Of a stretch of 64,000 nucleotides of DNA, positions 24,217 to 32,732 are shown in pieces. The translations under genes were made by a program, and so were the position numbers. Numbering within the stretch: position 1 is the first letter of the stretch; the number at the start of each line of letters is the position of its first letter. The notes beneath the pieces are model-generated. The model was not told the DNA's origin. It was given only the letters and a program-made list of their open reading frames with translations, and ran no database searches. Source of the DNA: Amycolatopsis vancoresmycina (GTDB taxonomy: Bacteria > Actinomycetota > Actinomycetes > Mycobacteriales > Pseudonocardiaceae); contig NZ_JNYY01000014.1 of assembly GCF_000716785.1 (NCBI RefSeq), positions 186,001 to 250,000 on the forward strand. Direction: 5' to 3'.

Positions 24217-25194
24217 GGCCGGGTTGCGGCGGGGCTTGATGCGGACCGCCGGCAGGGCCGGGGCGGGCAGGCGTTCGCCCGGGTAGCCCGTGACGCTGCC
24301 GAACTGGTCCGAACCGGCCTGCCACGCTTCGCGGAACGCGGCGATCTCCTCGTGGGTGCGGCCGACGAAGTTCCACCACATCAGGATTTCTTCGGCGAAC
24401 GGAGTGCCGCCCAGGATGAGGAACCGGGCCGGGGCGGTACCGCGGTTGCTCAGGGTCAGGGAGCGCACGCCGGTGCCGACGTACCCCAGTTCCGCCGCGC
24501 GGACACGGGTGCCGGCCACGACGACGTCGCCGCTGTCCACCAGGATGCCGTGCTCGAAGCCGGGGTCCACGCCGAGGGACATGTGGGCGTCCGGGCCCAG
24601 CACGACCTCGGCGCCCAGCAGCGGGGTGAACGTCGGGATCGGGGACGTGCGCCCGGCCAGCGAGCCGAGGAACACCCGGATCTCCGCGCCCTCGATCCGG
24701 TTCACCGACGGCACGTAGTGGTCGAAGGCCCGTGCGGTGTGCCGGTGGCGCTCGGGCAGGGCCACCCAGAGCTGGACGCCGTGGAGGGTCTTCGTGGCCG
24801 CTGTCGAGACCTCCGAGTGGCAGATGCCGTGGCCGCCGGTCATCAGGTTCAGCTCGCCGGGCCGGACCAGCGCGTGCGTGCCCAGGCTGTCGCGGTGCTC
24901 GATCTCGCCGTCGAACAGCCAGCTCACCGTCTGCAGGCCGGTGTGCGGGTGCGGGGCGACGTCCATCGCGCCGGGCCCGGTGACCTCGTCCGGGCCGTAG
25001 TGGTCGGCGAAGCACCACGCGCCGATCAGGGAGCGCGACCGCTGGGGGAGGGTCCGGCGGACGCGCATCGCGCGGGGGCCGCCCAGCGGGACCTCGCGCG
25101 GGGTGAGGACCTCGACGGCCGGGCGGTCGGGGTCGGCGGCCGCGGGCCGGTCGCCACAGGCCAGCTCGGCCGGGGCGGCCTCGGTGTTGCTCAT
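24190..25194 (-). CDS. Pirin family protein
   Basis: A 334-aa bicupin. The N-terminal cupin has the metal site PHPHTGLQTVSWLFDGEIEH and the later His/Glu in GGHGICHSEVS, with LHGVQLWVALP next. The C-terminal cupin has FEHGILVDSGDVVV and ends with MWWNFVGRTHEEIAAFREAW, a pirin hallmark. Bacterial pirins include quercetin dioxygenases and metabolic regulators. ATG at 25194; the frame continues far upstream through low-complexity sequence that is not part of the gene. Confidence 0.9.
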   Translation of the reverse strand: MSNTEAAPAELACGDRPAAADPDRPAVEVLTPREVPLGGPRAMRVRRTLPQRSRSLIGAWCFADHYGPDEVTGPGAMDVAPHPHTGLQTVSWLFDGEIEHRDSLGTHALVRPGELNLMTGGHGICHSEVSTAATKTLHGVQLWVALPERHRHTARAFDHYVPSVNRIEGAEIRVFLGSLAGRTSPIPTFTPLLGAEVVLGPDAHMSLGVDPGFEHGILVDSGDVVVAGTRVRAAELGYVGTGVRSLTLSNRGTAPARFLILGGTPFAEEILMWWNFVGRTHEEIAAFREAWQAGSDQFGSVTGYPGERLPAPALPAVRIKPRRNPASGQESAHG

Positions 25195-25622
25195 GTCCGC
25201 CACGGTAGTCGCGATCCGGGTGGTGCGTGGGTGGGCGGGGTCACGGCGGCGTGGCTGCCGGGTGGGGTGTGGCCGGCTGGTGGCGCGGATGCTGTGGCCG
25301 AGCGGGGCCGAGGCGCTTGGCCGGGGTGGGTGGTGCGCCGTGCCCGGCTCGGGCAGCGCCGGGTTGGGATGGCTTCTCGCCGGTTCTGGAAGGGCTGCCG
25401 AGGTGGGCGGGGCCGGTGAGGGCCTGGCCGCCGGGCGGCCACCCGGTGGTGGTCCTGCTGGCCGGGTGGGCTGGGCGGGCCGGGCGGGCCGGGCGGTGTG
25501 GTTGCTGGTGGGCCACTCCGTGATCGTCCTGCGCGCGGCCGGGCGCTGTCCGGGGTGGGCGGGCCCGGCCGGGTGGGCGCCTTTGCTTTGTGGAGTTGTC
25601 AAACACCGGGCCCGTTGCCGGG
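25195..25622. other. 428-bp intergenic stretch without a recognisable gene
   Basis: This stretch lies between pirin and a small hypothetical gene. It is dominated by GGGCGGGCC-type low-complexity runs, open in several frames because stops are rare. The only distinctive point is a short AT-richer segment at 25580-25602 holding TTGACA on the minus strand, without a good -10. I see no conserved protein, RNA fold or repeat of fixed period. Confidence 0.5.
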
Positions 25623-25913
25623 TCAGGCGGCCGGGCGTTCGTCGGCCGTGATGATCGCCTGGCCTGCCGCCGTCAGGACGGCCGGGACCAGCTCGCCCGG
25701 GCGGCCCGGGCGGGCCGCGCGGACCAGGCCCTGGTGGGCCAGCTCGTGGGCCGCGAACTGGTCGCCGCAGGAGAGGCCGTCGATGAACAGGTCGGGTTCG
25801 CTGCTGCAGGACACCAGGGCGCGGCCGGCGCCGACCGCTCGCAGCATCGCCCGCTTCCGGTGGTTGACCACGGGGTGCGCCGCCGGTGAGCCGGTCTTCT
25901 CGTTCCCGTTCAT
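25623..25913 (-). CDS. Small hypothetical protein
   Basis: A 96-aa soluble protein of unknown function. The N terminus is MNGNEKTGSPAAHPVVNHRK, and the middle has ALVSCSSEPDLFIDGLSCGD with two or three cysteines, then an HELAHQGLVRAARPG segment that resembles a recognition helix of a winged-helix fold. ATG 25913 is preceded by GGGAGGG at good distance. It lies upstream of nothing in the same direction, and ssb is 177 bases upstream on the same strand. Confidence 0.6.
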   Translation of the reverse strand: MNGNEKTGSPAAHPVVNHRKRAMLRAVGAGRALVSCSSEPDLFIDGLSCGDQFAAHELAHQGLVRAARPGRPGELVPAVLTAAGQAIITADERPAA

Positions 25914-26090
25914 CTCGGTCCCTCCCGCTCGTGGTTCGGCCTCGTCCTGCCCTTGCGTCGAACCGGAAGACGGGTTTTCGACATCGGGTGGAGCCCGGCC
26001 GGAGCGTTCCTTCATCGTCACCGCCGGCGGTCCAGGGTGGGTCGAAACCCCGTCGACGGGCGTTCGGAGGACGGCCGCGAACGGATGGGC

Positions 26091-26525
26091 TCAGAACGGC
26101 GGGTCGCCCACCGCCACCGGTTCCGGGGTCCACGCGCTGCTTCCTTCGCTGCCCGTCGCCCGGGCGGCCTTGATCACCTTCGCCGTCGCGTAGCGCAGGG
26201 CCGGCCCGATCTCCTCGACCTCCAGCTCCGTCACCGTGCGCTTCTCGCCCTCCTTCGTGTCGTACGACCGCTGTCTCAGCCGGCCGTGGACGACGACGCG
26301 GGTTCCGCGCGCCAGCGACTCCGCGACGTTCTCCGCGTACTGCCGCCACAGGCTGCAGCGCAGGAACATCGCGTCGCCGTCGCGCCAGGTGCCGGATTCG
26401 CGGTCGTACAGCCGTGGGGTGCTGGCGACCGTGAAGTTCGCGACCGCCGCGCCGGCCGGGGTGAACCGCAGTTCGGGGTCGTTCGTCAGGTTGCCGACCA
26501 CCGTGACCGTCGTTTCGCCTGCCAT
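26091..26525 (-). CDS. ssb: Single-stranded DNA-binding protein
   Basis: A 144-aa OB-fold protein. TVTVVGNLTNDPELRFTPAG opens the fold, then FTVASTPRLYDRESGTWRDG, RCSLWRQYAENVAESLARG and VVVHGRLRQRSYDTKEGEKR. The C-terminal tail is short and ends VAVGDPPF, a reduced version of the acidic DDDIPF tip that binds partner proteins. It is a second, SsbB-like copy, not in the rpsF-ssb-rpsR operon. Its upstream region contains a near match to the damage-type promoter. ATG 26525 has GGAGAG upstream. Confidence 0.92.
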   Translation of the reverse strand: MAGETTVTVVGNLTNDPELRFTPAGAAVANFTVASTPRLYDRESGTWRDGDAMFLRCSLWRQYAENVAESLARGTRVVVHGRLRQRSYDTKEGEKRTVTELEVEEIGPALRYATAKVIKAARATGSEGSSAWTPEPVAVGDPPF

Positions 26526-26573
26526 CGGTCTCTCCTTCTGCTCCGGGTGCGGGGTGCACCGCTCTTGCCGTCG

Positions 26574-26596
26574 AGGAGAGCACGGGGGTCCGACAA
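26574..26596 (-). promoter_or_regulatory. RecA-NDp-like promoter of ssb
   Basis: On the minus strand TTGTCGGAC (26596-26588), eight bases, TCTCCT (26579-26574). The upstream element matches the damage consensus; the -10 differs from TAnnnT at its second base. The downstream sequence also resembles the recQ promoter (GTCGGACCCCCG in both). It is weaker evidence than for recQ. Confidence 0.5.
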
Positions 26597-26650
26597 TTCC
26601 GGGCCGGGGGACGAGATGCCGACACCCGGCCGGGCTGGTTTCCTGCCGCC

Positions 26651-27280
26651 ATGCCGACCGCGTTTCAAAAGGAACTGGTGACGCTCGCCCACCGGCTGGC
26701 GGACCTGTGCGCACTCGTGGCGAGCGCGCTCGAAGAGGCCACGCGCTCGGTCCTGGAAAGTGACCGCACGCTGGGCGGACGCGTGCACGAGCAGGTCGAC
26801 GCGGCGGCCGCGCTCGGGGCCGCGTGCGAGGACCAGGCGTGTGCGCTGCTGGCCCTGCACGCGCCGCGGGAGGCGGAGGTGAAGGCGGTTGTCGCCGCCG
26901 TGCACACCGCCGCGGATCTCACTCGGATGGGTGGTCTTGCGCGGGAAGTCGCGGAGGTGCCGGGGCGCGTGCCGCCGGACGCACGGGCCGCCCTCGGCCG
27001 GCTGGGTGCGCAGGCGGTGGCGGCGGCCCGTGCTTCGGCGGGGTTGCTGGCCGGTGGGGACGGTGCCGGGGTCGACGACGCCGTGGTGCTCGCCGGGGCG
27101 GCCGAGCGGGAGCTGCGGGAGTGGGCGGACCGGCGGGAATGGCCGCGCGGGGTCGGGGTTGCGGTCGATCTCGCGCTGCTCGGGGCGGTTTACTCGCGGT
27201 TCGCCGAGGGAGCCGTGGTGATCGCCCGGCGGACGCCGGGGTATGCGCCGGTGGGGGTGTGGTGGCCGGACGGCGGCTGA
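26651..27280 (+). CDS. PhoU-like domain protein
   Basis: A 209-aa all-helical protein with two three-helix repeats like PhoU. The N-terminal repeat FQKELVTLAHRLADLCALVA with LEEATRSVLESDRTLGGRV and the second with AVHTAADLTRMGGLAREVAE fit the family. PhoU proteins regulate phosphate import or potassium/phosphate signalling, but here no pst or phoR genes are near, so the role is open. ATG 26651; divergent from ssb. Confidence 0.72.
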   Translation: MPTAFQKELVTLAHRLADLCALVASALEEATRSVLESDRTLGGRVHEQVDAAAALGAACEDQACALLALHAPREAEVKAVVAAVHTAADLTRMGGLAREVAEVPGRVPPDARAALGRLGAQAVAAARASAGLLAGGDGAGVDDAVVLAGAAERELREWADRREWPRGVGVAVDLALLGAVYSRFAEGAVVIARRTPGYAPVGVWWPDGG

Positions 27281-27320
27281 GGCGGCTCAGCGGGTGACCC
27301 GCCGAGCCGACGCCGGAAAC

Positions 27321-27725
27321 CTACTGACCCTGCTGCGGGAACTGGCCCTGCTGACCCGGTTGCGGGAACCCCTGCGGCTGCGAGGGGTGCTGCGGATACC
27401 CCGAAGGGTGCTGGACGCCCTGCTGCGGGAGGCCCTGCGGAAGGCCCTGCTGCGGGTACCCCGGCGCGGCCTGCGGCTGGGCCTGGTTCTGCTCCTCCTG
27501 CGCCTGCAGGCGGACCGCGTCCTCCTTGGGGATCCGGTTTTCGATCCCGCAGAACGTGCACTGCGCCGTGTACTTGACGCTGATCGGGAACAGCGGGATG
27601 AAGAACAGCGTGAACTTCGTGACCGCCTTGCGCACCGCGTGGGAGGCGGGGTTGCCGCAGCGGCCGCACAGGAAGGTCGTCATCGCCAGCACGTAGATCC
27701 GCGTGCGCCAGCCCCAGATCAGCAT
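27321..27725 (-). CDS. Zinc-ribbon protein with Gln/Pro-rich tail
   Basis: A 134-aa protein. The N-terminal half has a possible membrane or amphipathic stretch (FTLFFIPLFPIS) between two CxxC pairs: FLCGRCGNPASH and AQCTFCGIENRIPKED, so a zinc ribbon whose halves are separated by a hydrophobic strand. The C-terminal half is low complexity with many PQQG repeats. This matches the actinobacterial zinc_ribbon_15 proteins of unknown function. ATG 27725 follows GAGAAG. Confidence 0.75.
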   Translation of the reverse strand: MLIWGWRTRIYVLAMTTFLCGRCGNPASHAVRKAVTKFTLFFIPLFPISVKYTAQCTFCGIENRIPKEDAVRLQAQEEQNQAQPQAAPGYPQQGLPQGLPQQGVQHPSGYPQHPSQPQGFPQPGQQGQFPQQGQ

Positions 27726-27823
27726 CGGTCTTCTCTCTTTCGGTCCTTCGTTCGCCCGGCAGCCTCGCACATCGCCGGGGGCCGGTGGGGCGGTTTCGGC
27801 GAACCCGGCGCTAGATTGGGCGC

Positions 27824-28249
27824 ATGCCGAGCGACCTCGCCCTCAAGACGATGAATGCCGTGCACCGCGGCCTGATCAAGCTGACCGGGGGCCGGGTCGG
27901 GTGGCAGGTCGCCATGCCCGTCCTCGAGCTCACCACCGTCGGGCGGAAGAGCGGGCAGCCGCGGACCGTGCTGCTGACCTCGCCGCACCAGGACGGTGGC
28001 ACCTACGTCGTCGTGGCTTCGCGCGGTGGTGACGACGTGCACCCCGCGTGGTTCCTCAACCTGCGGGACAACCCCGACGTCGAGGTCTCGATCAAGGGCG
28101 GCCCGAAGCAGCCGATGCGTGCCCGGGTCGCCGACGCGGGCGAGCGGGCGCAGCTGTGGCCGAAGATCACCGCCGACTTCAAGAACTACGCGCAGTACCA
28201 GACGAAGACCGAGCGGGAGATCCCGCTCGTCTTCCTCGAACCGCGGTAG
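27824..28249 (+). CDS. Deazaflavin (F420)-dependent nitroreductase, Ddn-like
   Basis: A 141-aa split beta-barrel protein. LELTTVGRKSGQPRTVLLTS, then YVVVASRGGDDVHPAWFLNL and NPDVEVSI are diagnostic of the DDN family, which uses F420H2 to reduce quinones or nitro compounds. The ATG is six bases after TAGATT (27812-27817), so the transcript is probably leaderless. It ends one base before the convergent penicillin-binding protein gene. Confidence 0.9.
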   Translation: MPSDLALKTMNAVHRGLIKLTGGRVGWQVAMPVLELTTVGRKSGQPRTVLLTSPHQDGGTYVVVASRGGDDVHPAWFLNLRDNPDVEVSIKGGPKQPMRARVADAGERAQLWPKITADFKNYAQYQTKTEREIPLVFLEPR

Positions 28250-28250
28250 G

Positions 28251-30347
28251 TCACGACCGGGCCTGCAGGTACGCCGGGTCCGCCGCGGGAATCGGCTGGT
28301 CCGGGACCCCGGCCAGCAACTGGCTCATCGCGTGGAAGTACGGCGGTGCCGCGACCGTGCCGCCGAACGCGCCGTGGCCGCAGTTGCCCAGGTGCACCGG
28401 GGTGCCCGGGCAGATCTCGCGCGGGTGCGGCCCGTCGGCGAAGACCATCGAGGACACCGCGTAGCCGTCGACGCCGCCGACGAACGCGACCGATTCGCTC
28501 TGCTGCGTCGTGCCCGTCTTGCCGATGTCGGGGCGGGTCCAGCCCGCCGCGCGGGCCGCTTCGGCCGACGTGCCGCTCGTGGTGTCCTTGCTCAGCCCCG
28601 CCTCCAGCGTGTCCGCCACCCCTGCCGGGATCACGCGCTCGCACGCCTGCTGCGGGACCGGCACCGTGGTTCCGTTCCGGTCGGTCACCGACAGGATCGG
28701 GTTCGGCGGGCACCAGACCCCGCCGCTCATCAGCGTCGCCGAGACGTTCGCCATCTCCAAGGGGCTCGCCGGGCTGTTGCCGAGGGTGAACGACAGCAGG
28801 TTCTCGAAGTACTCCGACTGCGGCAGGCGGTACTGCGGGTTGCCCGACTTCGGGTCCGGTGCGTGACCGGCGTCGTTCGTCGCGAGGGTGGTGCGCAGGC
28901 CGAGCTTGTACGCCATGTCCAGCACGGCGGGCATCCCGACCTGGCTTTCGAGCCCGACGAACGCCACGTTCGGCGACGTCGCCAGCCCGTCGGCCAGGCT
29001 GATCGGGTCCGCGTAGTGGCCGTCGTTGTGGACGGTGTAGCAGGACGCGTGCGCGTCCGGCACCGGGAAGCACTGGCTGTCCGGGTTGGGCAGCGGCGTG
29101 TCCAGGCCCGCCTTGCCGGTGACGAGCGCCGCGGCCGAGGTGAAGATCTTGAACGACGAGCCCGCGCCGAACTCGTTGCTCGCGTCGGCGACGATGTCGG
29201 TCGACGTCTGGCCCCGCGCCGGGTCGGTGCCGTAGTCGCGGTTGGCGACCATGGCCAGCACCTGGTGGCCGTCCTGGCCCGGCTGGACGACGGCGAAGGT
29301 GTTGGCGACGCCGTCCTGCGTGGTCGGCACGTTCGCGTCGACGGCGTCCTTGGCCACCTGCGAGACGCGCGGGTCGAGCGTGGTCTTGATCGTGTACCCG
29401 CCGGTGGCCAGCTGGTCGGCGGTGAACCCGGCGTGCACGAGGTAGCTTTCCGCGTAGGCGCAGAAGAAGCCCGCGTCCGGCGCCGCGCCGAGGCACGTGC
29501 CGGACGGCGTGACCGGGCCGTTCGGCAGCAGCCCGAGCGGGGCGGCCTTCGCCGTCGCCGCGTACGAGGCGGGGATGGAGCCGTTGGTGACCATGTCGTC
29601 GATGACGAGGTTGCGGCGCTGCAGCGCCTTGTCCGGGTGCGCGTACGGGTTGTAGGTGCTGGGGTTGTTCACCATTCCGGCGAGCAGGGCCGCCTGCGGC
29701 ACGGTCAGTTTGTCCGCTGTCGTCCCGAAATACGCTTTTGCCGCGGCGCCGACGCCGTACACGGTTCCGCTGAATTCCACGACGTTGAGGTAATCGGCGA
29801 GAATGTCGTCCTTGCTCTTCGTTTCGTTCAGCTGGACGGCCATTTTCGCCTCCCGCAGCTTGCGGGCGAGCGAGTCCTCGCGGTCGGCCTGCTGGGCCGC
29901 GGGGTCGTTCCGGTCGACGACGTTGATCAGGTAGTTCTTGACGTCCTGCTGGGTGATCGTCGACGCGCCCTGCAGGGCGCCGCCGGTGCTGTCGTTCACC
30001 GCCGCGCGCAGCATCCCCTGCAGGTCGACGCCGCCTTCGGTGTAGAACCGGCGGTCCTCGACCGCGACGATCGCCGCCTTCACCGTGGTCGCGATCCCGG
30101 CCGCGGCGACCGGGAGGCGGTACTGCGCGTAGAGCGTGGCGATCGGCGTGCCGTCGCGGTCGGTCACCGTCGTGACCAACGGCGGGTCGGCCGCGGCGAG
30201 CTGGGCGGAAATGGCGTCCACCGAATCGCTGACCTGATTCGACAGCAGGCCCGCGCCGAGGGCGACGGGCGCCGCCGTCCCGGCCACCAGAATTCCGGCG
30301 AGCACACACAACCCGGCAAAAGGGACCACGCCAACACGACGGTTCAC
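28251..30347 (-). CDS. Bifunctional penicillin-binding protein (class A)
   Basis: About 698 aa, inner-membrane anchored by one helix near residues 8-30. The glycosyltransferase domain has AIVAVEDRRFYTEGGVD and GASTITQQDVKNYL. The transpeptidase domain has the active-site Ser in GAGSSFKIFTSAA, a SxN region and the KTGTT box. It builds and crosslinks peptidoglycan. Start: GTG 30347 is seven bases after TAATCT (leaderless), while ATG 30365 has no ribosome site; both remain possible. Confidence 0.88.
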   Translation of the reverse strand: MNRRVGVVPFAGLCVLAGILVAGTAAPVALGAGLLSNQVSDSVDAISAQLAAADPPLVTTVTDRDGTPIATLYAQYRLPVAAAGIATTVKAAIVAVEDRRFYTEGGVDLQGMLRAAVNDSTGGALQGASTITQQDVKNYLINVVDRNDPAAQQADREDSLARKLREAKMAVQLNETKSKDDILADYLNVVEFSGTVYGVGAAAKAYFGTTADKLTVPQAALLAGMVNNPSTYNPYAHPDKALQRRNLVIDDMVTNGSIPASYAATAKAAPLGLLPNGPVTPSGTCLGAAPDAGFFCAYAESYLVHAGFTADQLATGGYTIKTTLDPRVSQVAKDAVDANVPTTQDGVANTFAVVQPGQDGHQVLAMVANRDYGTDPARGQTSTDIVADASNEFGAGSSFKIFTSAAALVTGKAGLDTPLPNPDSQCFPVPDAHASCYTVHNDGHYADPISLADGLATSPNVAFVGLESQVGMPAVLDMAYKLGLRTTLATNDAGHAPDPKSGNPQYRLPQSEYFENLLSFTLGNSPASPLEMANVSATLMSGGVWCPPNPILSVTDRNGTTVPVPQQACERVIPAGVADTLEAGLSKDTTSGTSAEAARAAGWTRPDIGKTGTTQQSESVAFVGGVDGYAVSSMVFADGPHPREICPGTPVHLGNCGHGAFGGTVAAPPYFHAMSQLLAGVPDQPIPAADPAYLQARS

Positions 30348-30401
30348 GGAATCGAGATTAGGCATCCGGCGATAAAGCTTCCGTTCGGTGAGACATGGGC
30401 C

Positions 30402-31223
30402 TCACCGGGCCAACCTCCCGAGCAGAGCGGAGGCGACCGAAACGGCCGCCACCGTCGCCACGGCCAGCACGGCGAAGTCGGTCCCGAGGTGCGCGGGGGT
30501 GCCGATCAGCAGGCCGCGCAGCGCGTCGACCTGGTAGCTCAGCGGATTGACGTGGCTGAGCACCTTCAGCCACGGCGGCATCAGGTCCACCGGGTACAGC
30601 GCGTTCGAGCCGAAGAACAGCGGCATCGTGATCGCCTGCCCGATGCCCATCAGCCGTTCCCGCGACAGCACGATCCCGGCGATCACGATCGACAGGCAGC
30701 AGAAGAACGCCGAACCGAGCACGAGGGCGACGGCCATGGCGAGCAGCTTCAGCGGGTTCGCGGTCAGCCCGACGCCGAGGATCGCGGCCAGCACCAGCAC
30801 CATCAGGGCCTGGACGAGCGCGCGGACGCCGGCGGCGAACGCCTTCCCCGCGACGAGGGCCGCGCGCGGGGTCGGGGTCACCAGCAGCTTGGCGAGGACA
30901 CCCGCGTCGCGTTCCCAGATGATCTGGATGCCGTAGAAGATCGCGATGAACAGCGCCGACTGCGCGAGGATGCCCGGTGCCAGGTAGTCGAGGTACGGGA
31001 TCGGGCCGGTCGGGATCGCGCGCAGCCGGGTGAACGTCTCCCCGAAGATCAGCAGCCACAGTGCGGGCTGGATCGCCCTGGTGAGCAGCTCGGTCTGGTC
31101 GCGGCGCAGTTTCTGTAGCTCCACCAGGCACATCGCGCCGACGCGGGCGGCGAGCACGCGCAGCCGGCGCAGCGGGCCGGGGTCAGCCGAGACGGCGGGC
31201 GGTACGGCGAGTGGCACGGACAC
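30402..31223 (-). CDS. ABC-2 type transporter permease (DrrB-like)
   Basis: A 273-aa membrane protein with six predicted helices. LVELQKLRRDQTELLTRAIQ at the N terminus and the central IIWERDAGVLAKLLVTPTP match the DrrB/ABC-2 family signature. It pairs with the ATPase upstream, whose 3' end it overlaps by 41 bases. Substrates of this family are often hydrophobic drugs or lipids; none can be named here. Confidence 0.9.
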   Translation of the reverse strand: MSVPLAVPPAVSADPGPLRRLRVLAARVGAMCLVELQKLRRDQTELLTRAIQPALWLLIFGETFTRLRAIPTGPIPYLDYLAPGILAQSALFIAIFYGIQIIWERDAGVLAKLLVTPTPRAALVAGKAFAAGVRALVQALMVLVLAAILGVGLTANPLKLLAMAVALVLGSAFFCCLSIVIAGIVLSRERLMGIGQAITMPLFFGSNALYPVDLMPPWLKVLSHVNPLSYQVDALRGLLIGTPAHLGTDFAVLAVATVAAVSVASALLGRLAR

Positions 31224-31989
31224 CGCGGATCCCTCTTTCGTCGCTGTCGAGGCGGTCGCCGGTCACCGACCGGAACACCTCGTCCAAAGTGGACTCAGGG
31301 CCGAGGCCGGCCTCGAGCTCGGCCGGGGTGCCCAGCGCGCGGATCCGGCCGGCGTGCATCAGGGCGACGCGGTCGCAGTGCTGCTCGGCTTCGTCCATGT
31401 AATGGGTCGTGACGAGCACGGTCATGCCGGTCGCCTCGCGGATCGAGCCGATGCGGTCCCACACCGCCGACCGGGCGACCGGGTCCAGCCCGATCGTCGG
31501 TTCGTCGAGCACGAGCAGCCGCGGCGAGCTGACCAGGGCCTGGGCGAGTTCGAGCCGGCGGATCATGCCACCGGAGTACGTCTTCGCCGTGCGGTCGGCG
31601 TCGCCGGCCAGCCCGACCAGGTCCAGCGCGCGGTGCACCTGCTCGCGCCGCCCGGCGCGCGGCACGTCGAACAGCCGCGCGAACAGCGCCACGTTCTCGC
31701 GGCCGGTCAGCGCGCCGTCGGCGGACAGCTGCTGCGGGACGTACCCGATCAGCCGCCGCACGGCCATCCGGCGGCGGGCGACGTCGACGCCGAAGACCGT
31801 GATCCGGTCCGGGCCGGCCGGCAGCAGCGTGGTGATCATCCGCAGCGTGGTGGTCTTGCCGGCGCCGTTCGGGCCGAGCAGGCCGAACACCTCGCCGGGG
31901 TGGATCTGCAGGTCGACGCCGTCCACGGCGCGGGTCGAGCCGAACGAGTGGCGCAGGCCGGTGCAGCGCACCGCCGCGGGTTCGGTCAT
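31183..31989 (-). CDS. ABC transporter ATP-binding protein (DrrA-like)
   Basis: A 268-aa ATPase. Walker A is GPNGAGKTTT, the Q-loop is YVPQQ, the signature is YSGGMIRRLELA, Walker B is LLVLDEPTIGLD and the switch His is in VTTHYMDEAE. ATG 31989 overlaps the MarR stop by four bases. It is part of a marR-ATPase-permease operon for export under MarR control. The 41-base overlap with the permease gene suggests tight coupling. Confidence 0.93.
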   Translation of the reverse strand: MTEPAAVRCTGLRHSFGSTRAVDGVDLQIHPGEVFGLLGPNGAGKTTTLRMITTLLPAGPDRITVFGVDVARRRMAVRRLIGYVPQQLSADGALTGRENVALFARLFDVPRAGRREQVHRALDLVGLAGDADRTAKTYSGGMIRRLELAQALVSSPRLLVLDEPTIGLDPVARSAVWDRIGSIREATGMTVLVTTHYMDEAEQHCDRVALMHAGRIRALGTPAELEAGLGPESTLDEVFRSVTGDRLDSDERGIRGVRATRRTARRLG

Positions 31990-32426
31990 GGCTGCTCCTT
32001 CAGGATGCCCACGAGTTTTTCGAGCGAGGGCAGCGCCTGTTCGATGGCGGCGGTGTCCTCTTCGGACAGCCGGGCGAGTGCGTCGGCGACGAGCCCGGTG
32101 CGGGCCCGGCGCCAGGCCGCCATCCGCTCGGCGGCCGCGGCGGTGACGGCCAGCCGGGCCGCGCGCCGGTCGGCGGGATCGGCCTCGCGGTGCAGCAGCC
32201 CGGCGTCGGCGAGCTGGTTGACCAGCGTGCTGACGGAGTTGTTCGCCAGGTGCAGCTCGCGCGCGGCCGCGGCGACGCCGATGCCGGGGTGGTCGGCCAC
32301 CACGCGCAGCAGTTCCACCTGGGCGCCGGGCAGCGGGGTGCCCGGCACGCCGGCGCGGACCCGGCGGCGCACCACCCGGCGGATCCCCTGGACGGCGCCC
32401 AGCAGCCGGTCGGCGAGTTCGGTCAT
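31986..32426 (-). CDS. MarR-family transcriptional regulator
   Basis: A 146-aa winged-helix regulator: VELLRVVADHPGIGVAAAAR, LHLANNSVSTLVNQLADAGL as recognition helix, and the wing READPADRRAARLAVT. It is the first gene of the exporter operon and overlaps the ATPase start. The ATG is six bases after TAGCTT, so the operon message is leaderless. A palindrome just upstream is the likely autoregulatory site. Confidence 0.9.
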   Translation of the reverse strand: MTELADRLLGAVQGIRRVVRRRVRAGVPGTPLPGAQVELLRVVADHPGIGVAAAARELHLANNSVSTLVNQLADAGLLHREADPADRRAARLAVTAAAAERMAAWRRARTGLVADALARLSEEDTAAIEQALPSLEKLVGILKEQP

Positions 32427-32732
32427 GCGCCCAAGCTAGCTCTGACACAGATCTATTAGCAACGCTAAATGTCTGGTTGGCGAGGAACGTGCGGCTTTCG
32501 TGGGGGCGAAGGGTGATCGGGACCGCTCGAAGCCGAAAGGGACACCGCTGATCGGTGGAACCTGACCGCGTGTGACCGTTCGGCGGCGAAGTGCTGCCGT
32601 TCGCCGCGTGCCCGGCCGGTTCTGCGCCGGAACCCGGCGGCGCGGGCGCATGCTGTCCCTTCCGGCCCCGCGTCCCCGCGCCTGACGTCCACAGTGGACA
32701 CTGCCAGTGCGCCCGGTCCGGCGGCCTCCGAG
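32427..32732. other. 306-bp intergenic region with the MarR promoter and a short palindrome
   Basis: The left part holds the MarR operon promoter. The right part is GC-rich with no recognisable gene. At 32687-32699 GTCCAC-A-GTGGAC is a perfect 13-bp palindrome. I see no further structure. Confidence 0.5.
32433..32468 (-). promoter_or_regulatory. MarR operon promoter and operator
   Basis: On the minus strand the -10 TAGCTT (32438-32433) is six bases before the ATG. The perfect palindrome TTAGC-AAC-GCTAA (32456-32468) lies at about the -35 position. This fits repression of the marR-ABC operon by its own product. Confidence 0.6.

Noticed and set aside
25195..25622. A Pro-rich 121-codon minus-strand gene
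   Set aside because: No ribosome site, no homology, and composition typical of GC-rich non-coding DNA.
27996..31118. A plus-strand open frame of about 1040 codons
   Set aside because: It lies opposite the penicillin-binding protein and ABC permease, whose domains are certain. The translation is low-complexity Arg/Val-rich.
30402..32426. Drug-resistance export module of an antibiotic cluster
   Set aside because: The ATPase and permease are DrrAB-like, but no biosynthetic gene is near. A general MarR-controlled exporter is more likely.
32687..32699. GTCCACAGTGGAC palindrome as an operator
   Set aside because: It has no promoter elements at useful distance and similar GTCCA/TGGAC pairs occur by chance elsewhere in the window, including inside genes.
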